DNA of 6,397 bases from assembly GCA_035286785.1 (NCBI GenBank), contig DATECS010000456.1, positions 1 through 6,397 of the forward strand. The letters run 5' to 3'. This DNA comes from UBA11386 sp035286785. Lineage in GTDB: Bacteria; Planctomycetota; Planctomycetia; Pirellulales; Thermoguttaceae. Numbering within the stretch: position 1 is the stretch's first letter; each line of letters starts with the position of its first letter. A program made the position numbers and the translations under genes. Of the stretch, positions 1 to 5,168 are shown piece by piece. The notes below the pieces were generated by a model. That model saw only the letters and a program-made list of their open reading frames with translations. It was not told where the DNA came from and ran no database searches.

Positions 1-1
1 C

Positions 2-943
2 GTCGTGTTCAGCGCCGGGGCCTACTGGGCCGCCTATCGACTCAAGGGCGCCGAAATCCGCGTGAACCAGGTCGATCTGATCGACGTCGACGCCGGCTCG
101 GGCCTCGCGCGCGGCACGCACTGGAGCAATCTCTACAGCCCTCGGGCCGATACCTACAATCTTTCTCTGCGGCCGATGCAACCGATTCTGAAGAACGTGT
201 CGTCGCGCGGCGGGCAAATGTGGTTCGCCTGGCTCGGCCTGCCGGGCAGCGGCCTCGGCGGCATGGACCCCAAGACGGTCAATCCCAGTCCGTGGCGAGC
301 CGCTTACGATTTCTCGCCAACACTGGACGAAATGGACGGGCTTCCCATGCAGACCTGGTCCACGCGAAGTTTCACCGCGCGGTGGAACGCGAGGTGGAAG
401 ACGCCTCCCGCGACCGACGTGTTCGAGCGCGACGACGAACCCGGCGGTCGGCTCGTCAACCCGTTGGACGTACCGATGGAACGCTGCCTGTTCATCTACG
501 ACCATTGGGTCTACGACCTGGGCACGCTGCGGCCGGGCCAGGCGGTTGAACTCGACGCGCTGTCCGATCGGGCTGAATTGAAAACCTTGCTGACCGGTTC
601 GCGCACCGTGATGGACAAGATCAAGAAGCAGATGGAACGTCAGACGACGCCCTACGACCAGACAAGCGTCGAAGTGCCCTATATCCTCCGCGCCATGATG
701 TTCTTCGAGCACGCTGGCGGCCAATCCTACACGCACCTGTCCAACCAATATCAACCGTTCGTCGACCTGAGCCACCTGCTCGCGCCGGACCGCGCCATGC
801 TCGTCGGCACGGTGGGACGCGACCACCCGCCCGCGACAATGCTTCTTCGCGACAACCTGCTCCTGGGCGACCCCGGCCGTCGCTGTCAAACCGTCTACCG
901 GTTCGTCTTCCCGGTCCAACCGAATCCAAACAAAAATCCATAA
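2..943 (+). CDS. C-terminal part of a probable membrane-anchored extracytoplasmic protein (5' end outside window)
   Basis: The reading frame is open at the left edge (GTC, then GTG at 5), so the true start lies upstream; 313 residues are visible. I do not recognise a named family. The first residues (VVFSAGAYWAAYRL) look like the end of a membrane helix. The rest is soluble and rich in Trp, Tyr and Pro, with no further clear transmembrane segment, which fits a large domain outside the cytoplasm. Visible blocks include WLGLPGSGLGGM near residue 80, WSTRSFTARW near 120 and a final RFVFPVQPNP. The gene ends 103 bp before a co-directional ABC ATPase. By inference it could be the membrane or accessory component of that exporter, similar to large planctomycete proteins encoded beside ABC-2 systems. 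The coding frame is credible from its length and GC-rich third positions. The function is uncertain. Confidence 0.75.
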   Translation, partial: VVFSAGAYWAAYRLKGAEIRVNQVDLIDVDAGSGLARGTHWSNLYSPRADTYNLSLRPMQPILKNVSSRGGQMWFAWLGLPGSGLGGMDPKTVNPSPWRAAYDFSPTLDEMDGLPMQTWSTRSFTARWNARWKTPPATDVFERDDEPGGRLVNPLDVPMERCLFIYDHWVYDLGTLRPGQAVELDALSDRAELKTLLTGSRTVMDKIKKQMERQTTPYDQTSVEVPYILRAMMFFEHAGGQSYTHLSNQYQPFVDLSHLLAPDRAMLVGTVGRDHPPATMLLRDNLLLGDPGRRCQTVYRFVFPVQPNPNKNP

Positions 944-946
944 AAA

Positions 947-1027
947 GGAACCACGGATGAACACAGATAAACACAGATGACTCTAGCTTAATTCAATCTG
1001 TGTTTATCTGTGTCCATCTGTGGTTCC
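947..1027. repeat. Long palindromic element (32-bp arms, 17-nt loop)
   Basis: The left arm (947-978) and right arm (996-1027) are reverse complements over 32 positions with one mismatch and one G-T wobble, separated by a 17-nt loop (979-995). Each arm contains the short direct repeat ACACAGAT twice. The element starts 3 bp after the stop of the upstream gene and ends 19 bp before the ATPase start. The core (CCACGGATGAACACAGAT) resembles a dispersed intergenic palindrome that I recall from planctomycetes and other environmental bacteria, so it is probably a multicopy REP/MITE-like element. Transcribed as RNA it would form a very stable hairpin. There is no T-tract, so it is not a standard intrinsic terminator. 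Confidence 0.85.
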
Positions 1028-1046
1028 AATATAGAGACGCCCCGTC

Positions 1047-1973
1047 ATGATCAAAACCCAAGATCTCACCAAAGTCTACGGCGAACTCCGCGCCATCGAC
1101 ACGCTGAACCTCGACCTCGAAAAGGGCGACCTGTTCGGGTTCATCGGCCCCAACGGCTCGGGCAAGACCACGACGATGCGCATCCTCGCCACCTTGCTGC
1201 AACCCACCTGGGGCGAGGCCTACGTCTGCGACCACTCAATCTACACCAACCCGAAGGAGATCCGGCGGCTGATCGGCTACATGCCCGACTTCTTCGGCGT
1301 CTACGACGACATGAAGGTGATCGAGTACCTCGAGTTCTTCGCCGCCGCCTATCGCATCAAGGGCGCCCAGCGCCGCAAGGTGTGCGACGAGATGCTCGAC
1401 CTGGTGGGCCTCGACTACAAACGCGACGCCCTGGTCACCAGCCTCTCGCGCGGCATGACCCAGCGGCTCGGCCTGGCCCGGGTGTTGCTGCACGACCCCC
1501 AGGTGCTCTTGTTGGACGAGCCGGCCAGCGGGCTGGATCCGCGTGCGAGGATCGAAATCCGCGAACTGCTCAAGCAACTTCGTGCCCTGGGCAAAACGAT
1601 CATGGTCTCCAGCCACATCCTGCCCGAGCTGGCCGACATCTGCAACAAGGTGGGCATCATCGAACGCGGCAAACTGCTCGTCTCGGCCCGCGTCGACGAC
1701 GTGATGCGGCAGGTCCGCCCCCGGCCCGTGCTGTGCATCGCCGTGGCCGACGACCTCGAAGCGGCCGCCCGACGGATCGAACAGACCAAGCTGGTCGATT
1801 CGGTCGAGTTGCGCGGCGGACGCATCTACGCCGCCCTGGCCGAAGGCGTGACCGACTACAGCCCCTTGAGCGAACTCTTGATCAAGTCAGGCCACCGGCT
1901 GACCCTCTTCAAGGAAGACGAAATCAACCTCGAGACGGCCTTCATGGCCCTGACGAAGGGGATCACGGCGTAA
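1047..1973 (+). CDS. ABC transporter ATP-binding protein, ABC-2/drug-exporter type
   Basis: This is a complete 308-residue nucleotide-binding subunit that would hydrolyse ATP on the cytoplasmic face to power a membrane permease. Visible motifs are Walker A GPNGSGKTT (34-42), signature LSRGM (133-137, replacing LSGGQ), Walker B LLLDEP (154-159) with catalytic Glu158, D-loop SGLDP (161-165) and H-loop His190 in SSHI. The expected Q-loop glutamine is replaced: the sequence reads GYMPDFFGVYDDM (77-89), with Asp81 in that place. The C-terminal part after about residue 220 is the extra domain typical of CcmA/DrrA-like export ATPases. The ATG at 1047 gives the usual N-terminus (MIKTQDLTKVYG), but only a weak GAG-type ribosome site precedes it. 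No permease follows downstream, so the partner is probably encoded to the left. The substrate cannot be told from the sequence. Confidence 0.95.
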   Translation: MIKTQDLTKVYGELRAIDTLNLDLEKGDLFGFIGPNGSGKTTTMRILATLLQPTWGEAYVCDHSIYTNPKEIRRLIGYMPDFFGVYDDMKVIEYLEFFAAAYRIKGAQRRKVCDEMLDLVGLDYKRDALVTSLSRGMTQRLGLARVLLHDPQVLLLDEPASGLDPRARIEIRELLKQLRALGKTIMVSSHILPELADICNKVGIIERGKLLVSARVDDVMRQVRPRPVLCIAVADDLEAAARRIEQTKLVDSVELRGGRIYAALAEGVTDYSPLSELLIKSGHRLTLFKEDEINLETAFMALTKGITA

Positions 1974-2029
1974 ATCAATAGCAGCCAATTGTGATTATAA
2001 GATGTTTTGCGACAATATGTTAGGAGACG

Positions 2030-2057
2030 TTGACTTGTAAAACGGGCGGTGTAGTAT
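2030..2057 (+). promoter_or_regulatory. Candidate sigma-70-like promoter upstream of the toxin-antitoxin-chaperone genes
   Basis: TTGACT (2030-2035) and TAGTAT (2052-2057) are spaced by 16 bp. The -35 box matches the consensus at 5 of 6 positions and the -10 box at 4 of 6. The pair lies in AT-rich non-coding DNA after the ATPase stop and points towards the toxin gene. Transcription would start about 100 bp before the toxin ATG. This rests on pattern matching alone. Confidence 0.4.
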
Positions 2058-2112
2058 GGATAATGCACGTAAATTTAGTTCCCACCAAATAGTGGCATGA
2101 CAATAAGGTGGG

Positions 2113-2141
2113 TTGACCTGCGGTTTAGTTAAAACTAAACT
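2113..2141 (+). promoter_or_regulatory. Candidate toxin-proximal promoter overlapping an inverted repeat
   Basis: TTGACC (2113-2118) and TAAACT (2136-2141) are spaced by 17 bp. The -35 matches at 5 of 6 positions and the -10 at 4 of 6. A start near 2148 would leave a leader of only about 18 nt before the toxin ATG, with no good Shine-Dalgarno (only GGA at 2155-2157). The perfect inverted repeat at 2123-2140 fills most of the spacer and runs into the -10 box, so a repressor bound there would block this promoter. Confidence 0.4.
2123..2140. promoter_or_regulatory. Perfect inverted repeat, likely operator for the HigA antitoxin
   Basis: GTTTAGTT and AACTAAAC are perfect 8-bp reverse complements separated by AA. 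The site lies 25 bp before the toxin start and overlaps the candidate -10 box. HigA-type XRE antitoxins are known to repress their own operons by binding such palindromes as dimers. The assignment to this antitoxin is inferred from position and symmetry. Confidence 0.55.
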
Positions 2142-2165
2142 ATCTAGTAGACACGGACCGACTCT

Positions 2166-2564
2166 ATGTGTATCGTCAAGGGGCGACGTCACTCGATTCT
2201 ATTTGCCGAGCTGGCGGACGGCAGCGTCCCCGGAAGAGAGTTCTTTCAGTCATTGGCTGATGAAACGCAAGCTAAATTGCTCGCGTACTTTCGGCATGTC
2301 GCTGACAATGGAAAGGAAGGAGCATTCAACAAACTCCGTTTTCGTCGGGAACAACCGCCGTACTATGCGTTCAAGACGAAGGGATGGACAGAATCGAGGA
2401 ACAGTCATGGCCTCATTCGATTCCCATGTTTCTGCCACCACGATCTGCTAGTGATCACACATGGTTTCTGGAAGCCACGCCAGAAGAAATGGCCGGAGAC
2501 TGAATACACACGTGCCGACACAATACGACAAGAATGGTTGAAGTTGAACACCTCTGATACTTGA
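2166..2564 (+). CDS. higB: HigB-like toxin (RelE superfamily, Gp49-like)
   Basis: This 132-residue basic protein resembles the phage Gp49-like/HigB branch of the RelE superfamily. Characterised members are ribosome-dependent mRNA interferases that stop growth by cutting translated mRNA. The family pattern visible here is an N-terminal helical region with FFQSLADETQAKLLAYFRHV (26-45), a strand segment with KLRF (56-59), then R85F86, and the typical ending ITHGFWKPRQKKWPE (97-111) followed by a helix with A117 and R121. Usual length is about 100-130 residues. An in-frame TAG at 2148 makes ATG 2166 the first possible ATG start, and the ribosome site before it is poor. The XRE antitoxin gene follows after 12 bp. 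Toxin-first order is typical of higBA and of mycobacterial TAC loci. Base composition is less GC-rich than in the flanking genes. Catalytic residues cannot be assigned with certainty by eye. Confidence 0.85.
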   Translation: MCIVKGRRHSILFAELADGSVPGREFFQSLADETQAKLLAYFRHVADNGKEGAFNKLRFRREQPPYYAFKTKGWTESRNSHGLIRFPCFCHHDLLVITHGFWKPRQKKWPETEYTRADTIRQEWLKLNTSDT

Positions 2565-2566
2565 GC

Positions 2567-2570
2567 GGAG
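2567..2570 (+). promoter_or_regulatory. Ribosome binding site of the antitoxin gene
   Basis: GGAG lies 6 nt before ATG 2577 and only 2 nt after the toxin stop codon. It favours this start over the in-frame ATG four codons later. It is far stronger than anything before the toxin gene, which would help keep the antitoxin in excess. Confidence 0.65.
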
Positions 2571-2576
2571 ACAGCC

Positions 2577-2984
2577 ATGGGAAAGACGATGTACGAGGAA
2601 TTCGCCAGCACCCCCGAGGGGCGGCGTTTGCTCAACAGAGAAACGCTCACCATCGAGGTGACTGAGTTGATCTGCCAGATCATGCAGGAAAAGGGGATAT
2701 CGCGAAAACAGCTCGCGGAATTGTTGGGCAAGAGCAAAGGGCGCGTGAGCCAAATGCTTAACGGAGAGCGCAATCTCACGCTAGGCACGGTTGCGGATAT
2801 TTTCACCGTTTTGAATGAGCGCCTTGCCGTTCGACGGCAACTCGATCCGCTCCTACATGGCCAGTCGGGCGATTTCAAGACAACTCGAATGCAGTATTGG
2901 GTGGCACGGGTCAAGGACCAACAAGTGTGGAAGTACGAGGGGAGTCGAGGCTCTTCGGTAGGATATGGCGAAGTAGCGAGCTGA
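2577..2984 (+). CDS. higA: HigA-like XRE-family antitoxin with C-terminal chaperone-addiction-like tail
   Basis: This 135-residue protein has an N-terminal helical segment and a central XRE/Cro-type helix-turn-helix at about residues 40-66 (GISRKQLAELLGKSKGRVSQ, then MLNGERNLTL), as in HigA antitoxins. It should neutralise the upstream toxin and repress the operon, plausibly through the palindrome at 2123-2140. After the DNA-binding domain comes a tail of about 45 residues (91-135) with little predicted structure and several exposed aromatics: Y107, W108, W118, Y120 and Y130. In TAC systems such a tail (ChAD) makes the antitoxin unstable unless a SecB-like chaperone binds it, and a SecB-like gene follows directly here. 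Equating this tail with a ChAD is an inference from position, composition and neighbours. Confidence 0.87.
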   Translation: MGKTMYEEFASTPEGRRLLNRETLTIEVTELICQIMQEKGISRKQLAELLGKSKGRVSQMLNGERNLTLGTVADIFTVLNERLAVRRQLDPLLHGQSGDFKTTRMQYWVARVKDQQVWKYEGSRGSSVGYGEVAS

Positions 2985-2986
2985 CA

Positions 2987-3535
2987 ATGGCTGAGAATGT
3001 AACGAAGAACGATCCAGTGATCCTGATGATGCCCGTGGCACGTGCCGCGCGGATTCAGAACCTCCGGATGCTGCAAGCCTCCATGAAGCGAGGTGAAGAC
3101 GAAGACGTCAGATTCCCTTTACGCGTGGAGAATCAAATCCGCACGGGCAGCAGACTCAACCGTGAGGTCAATACGGTAATTGGAATTGTCGGAGTCAGGA
3201 TGCTCGCCACCAGCGTTGAAGAAGATTCTACTGACAACGTGGCGCGAGCCGTGGGCGAATCCGAGCCGGCGATCGAGGTGAGCAGTGAGTATCAATTGAC
3301 CTACGAAATATCCGACATCTCACAATTCAGCGACGAACAGCTCCACGCTTTTGGCTGCATCAATGGGCTTTACCACGCCTGGCCATATTGGCGCGAGTAC
3401 GTTCAATCGTGTATTGCGCGAATGGGACTGCCGTCGTTCATCGTCCCCGTGCTGACCGTTGCCGAACTTCAGACCATGCAGAGAGCATCGGACGGGACAT
3501 TTTCGATGAACGCGGCGACGTCACCTTCGGAGTGA
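2987..3535 (+). CDS. SecB-like chaperone of a toxin-antitoxin-chaperone system
   Basis: This 182-residue protein carries the SecB fold signature. Residues 96-161 run through an aromatic strand (Y102, Y106), an FS-E-L-AF segment (114-122), and a block whose WPYWRE (132-137), ARMGLP (144-149) and VPVLTV (153-158) line up with FPYARE, SRGTFP and LAPVNF of E. coli SecB. SecB proteins are tetrameric cytoplasmic chaperones that hold polypeptides unfolded. TAC-linked SecB-like proteins bind the antitoxin tail and allow it to control the toxin. It is longer than E. coli SecB (155 residues), with extra N-terminal sequence and an acidic linker at about 77-95. ATG 2987, two bases after the antitoxin stop, was chosen over a GTG at 2897 inside the antitoxin gene; this spacing implies translational coupling. 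A general export role cannot be excluded, but the context argues for the TAC role. Confidence 0.85.
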   Translation: MAENVTKNDPVILMMPVARAARIQNLRMLQASMKRGEDEDVRFPLRVENQIRTGSRLNREVNTVIGIVGVRMLATSVEEDSTDNVARAVGESEPAIEVSSEYQLTYEISDISQFSDEQLHAFGCINGLYHAWPYWREYVQSCIARMGLPSFIVPVLTVAELQTMQRASDGTFSMNAATSPSE

Positions 3536-3541
3536 CGCCAC

Positions 3542-4759
3542 TCACGCCCCAAACTTCTCCAACCTCCCCGCATTGGCCAGCGCTAGCGGCATGAGGTGGA
3601 TCGCCTCGAACTGGCCCAGCCCGCCGCAGATCGCCGCCGTTTCGCCGAACGTCTTGCAGGCGTCCGCTCGGCAGTGCTCCGCGACCAGCAACGTCGGCAC
3701 CGGATGCCAACTGTGACCGGCCAACACGGCCGGCGTGCTGTGGTCGCCCGTGACGATCAGCACGTCGGGCTTCAGGGCCGTCACGCGCGGAAGGACCGCG
3801 TCGAACTGCTCGATCATCTTCACCTTCGCGTCGAAATCGCCGTCCTCGCCGCGGCTGTCGGTGTATTTGAAGTGGAGGAAGAAGAAATCGTAGTCGTTCC
3901 ACGCCTTGGCCAGCACGTCAATCTCCTCGTCGAGCGTCGTGGCCGTGCCGATCACGTCCATGCCCACCAGCTTGGCCAAGCCCTTGTACATCGGATACAC
4001 GGCAATGGCCGCCGCGCGCACGCCGTAGACTTCTTCATACGTCGGAATGTGCGGCTTCACCGCGAACCCGCGCATGGTGAGCCCGTTGGCTTTCGGCTGA
4101 CCGGCCAAGAGCTTGACGGCCTGATTGTAAAACTCCTGGGCGATCGTGGCCGTCTTCCGGCTTGGCTCGTCGTGGGCCACCGGCGCCAAGGGCGGTACGC
4201 CCGTCGTCTGTGGGTCGGTGTCGTCCACCTTCGCGCCGAGCCCCTTCGCGCGGAACACGACCGCGAAACGGTGCTCCTTGACCGGCTCGACGAACAGTTC
4301 GACGCCGGGAATTTTCACTTTTTCGCCGAGCATCTTAGCCAGCGGGCCGCTTTCCTCCGACGGAATGCGCCCGGCGCGGCGGTCGGCGATGTTGCCTTCC
4401 GCGTCGAGCGTGCAGAAATTGCAGCGAATGGCCACGTCGTCCGGCCCGACGTGGAAGCCGATGCCCGTCGCTTCCAACACCCCGCGGCCGATGAGGAATT
4501 TCAACGGATCGTAGCCGAACAACCCCAGGTGTCCCGGTCCGCTCCCCGGCGTGATGCCTGGCTTGATCGGGATCGAGAGCCCCGAAACCCCGCGAGCGGC
4601 CAGGGCGTCGAGGTTGGGCGTCTTGGCGGCTTCCAATTCGGTCGGCCCGCCCGGCGTGACAGGCAACCCGCCCAGCCCGTCGGCCACGAGCATGACGATC
4701 TTCGACTTGTTCTTGTCGTTCTTGACGTGCAGCATCCGCGTAAGGTCTTGAGTATCCAT
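3542..4759 (-). CDS. apgM: 2,3-bisphosphoglycerate-independent phosphoglycerate mutase, archaeal/ApgM type
   Basis: This complete 405-residue cytoplasmic enzyme interconverts 3- and 2-phosphoglycerate in glycolysis and gluconeogenesis. It belongs to the alkaline phosphatase superfamily. Visible features are LVADGLGG (24-31) with metal ligand Asp27, PGSGPGH (71-77) with probable nucleophile Ser73, LFGYDP (80-85), TDSRGEDGD (300-308) with Asp301, GDHSTP (338-343) with Asp339 and His340, and HSWHPVP (349-355) with His352. The usual D-x-x-x-H metal pair reads D301-S-R-G-E305, so Glu replaces His; I believe bacterial ApgM homologues can share this. The length fits the family (about 400). ATG 4759 has AGGA 11 nt upstream; ATG 4735 is an alternative start. 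The gene converges on the SecB-like gene with a 6-bp gap and no visible terminator. It is divergent from pgi, another glycolytic enzyme. Confidence 0.95.
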   Translation of the reverse strand: MDTQDLTRMLHVKNDKNKSKIVMLVADGLGGLPVTPGGPTELEAAKTPNLDALAARGVSGLSIPIKPGITPGSGPGHLGLFGYDPLKFLIGRGVLEATGIGFHVGPDDVAIRCNFCTLDAEGNIADRRAGRIPSEESGPLAKMLGEKVKIPGVELFVEPVKEHRFAVVFRAKGLGAKVDDTDPQTTGVPPLAPVAHDEPSRKTATIAQEFYNQAVKLLAGQPKANGLTMRGFAVKPHIPTYEEVYGVRAAAIAVYPMYKGLAKLVGMDVIGTATTLDEEIDVLAKAWNDYDFFFLHFKYTDSRGEDGDFDAKVKMIEQFDAVLPRVTALKPDVLIVTGDHSTPAVLAGHSWHPVPTLLVAEHCRADACKTFGETAAICGGLGQFEAIHLMPLALANAGRLEKFGA

Positions 4760-4802
4760 CGTACTATCGTTCCTAGCTGTTCGGAGTATCAGAATTCAAA
4801 AA

Positions 4803-4875
4803 CCGAGCCGCGCTCTGTGAGGGAGCGGTTGAGAGCCTCACGAACCACCACCGCTCCCTCACGGTCGCGGCTCGG
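4803..4875. repeat. Large imperfect palindrome, REP-like
   Basis: Arms at 4803-4828 and 4851-4875 pair over 12 bp (GTGAGGGAGCGG with CCGCTCCCTCAC) and 10 bp (CCGAGCCGCG with CGCGGCTCGG). They are separated by a 4-versus-3-nt internal bulge and a 22-nt loop. The sequence type (CCGAGCCGCG...GGGAGCGG) resembles a repeat I associate with intergenic regions of Pirellula-like planctomycetes. It lies between the divergent apgM and pgi starts, so it cannot be a terminator for either gene, and it lacks a T-tract. Confidence 0.75.
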
Positions 4876-5168
4876 ATAGGCCTGTAATTGTCATGAAACA
4901 AACCCTTTTTCCTACCACAAACGGCCCCGAAAACAAGTGGGGGGCTCGTGCGTTGTGGCCTGGCTGCTCGGCGCGTGGAACCGGCCAACCAGCCAAAAAA
5001 CGGCCTCGTTAGCCGGGAAATTCGGGTTGTGCAAGGCCCGTCGGCACAAAACCCGTGCAAATGAAACCCTTCCCACCCCACCCAGGGCGAATCCCCGGCC
5101 GCCCCGGTCCGATATAGAATGTAGAGCCCCTTACCCAACACACGCTCACCCCAATCGCGTGGTGACCC
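4876..5168. other. Non-coding region upstream of pgi
   Basis: About 290 bp without a credible gene. Long open frames cross it on the plus strand (from 4937) and the minus strand (4773-5183), but they are rich in Arg, Pro and Ala and overlap the repeat or the start of pgi, so I treat them as chance frames of GC-rich DNA. A small imperfect hairpin (TGGCTG 4961-4966 with CAGCCA 4990-4995) and a short T run (4906-4910) are visible but have no clear role. Together with 4760-4802 the region must hold the promoters of apgM and pgi. Confidence 0.5.
5113..5120 (+). promoter_or_regulatory. Possible -10 element for pgi
   Basis: TATAGAAT contains TAGAAT (5115-5120), which matches the TATAAT consensus at 5 of 6 positions, in otherwise GC-rich sequence 48 bp before the pgi ATG. 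No convincing -35 box is seen about 17 bp upstream, so this is a weak assignment. Confidence 0.35.

Noticed and set aside
947..1027. Palindrome as a CRISPR fragment or terminator
   Set aside because: There are only two inverted arms with a short loop, no spacers and no T-tract, so a REP/MITE-like element fits better.
1010..1981. 323-codon frame overlapping the ABC ATPase in another frame
   Set aside because: It is an Arg/Pro/His-rich shadow covering the whole ATPase, which has all its motifs in the frame starting at 1047.
2897..2986. Upstream extension of the SecB-like protein to a GTG at 2897
   Set aside because: The extra 30 residues lie wholly inside the antitoxin gene and look unlike SecB. 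ATG 2987 gives a normal coupled start two bases after the antitoxin stop.
2405..3076. 223-codon minus-strand frame opposite the antitoxin and chaperone genes
   Set aside because: It covers three genes with recognisable families on the other strand, has no motif of its own and has no ribosome site.
4803..4875. Hairpin as an intrinsic terminator
   Set aside because: It lies upstream of both divergent genes and has no T-tract after either arm.
3596..4879. 427-codon open frame on the plus strand opposite apgM
   Set aside because: It is an antisense shadow of a clear phosphoglycerate mutase gene. It is rich in Arg, Ala and Val with no recognisable motif, as expected from GC-rich third positions, and it runs through the palindrome.
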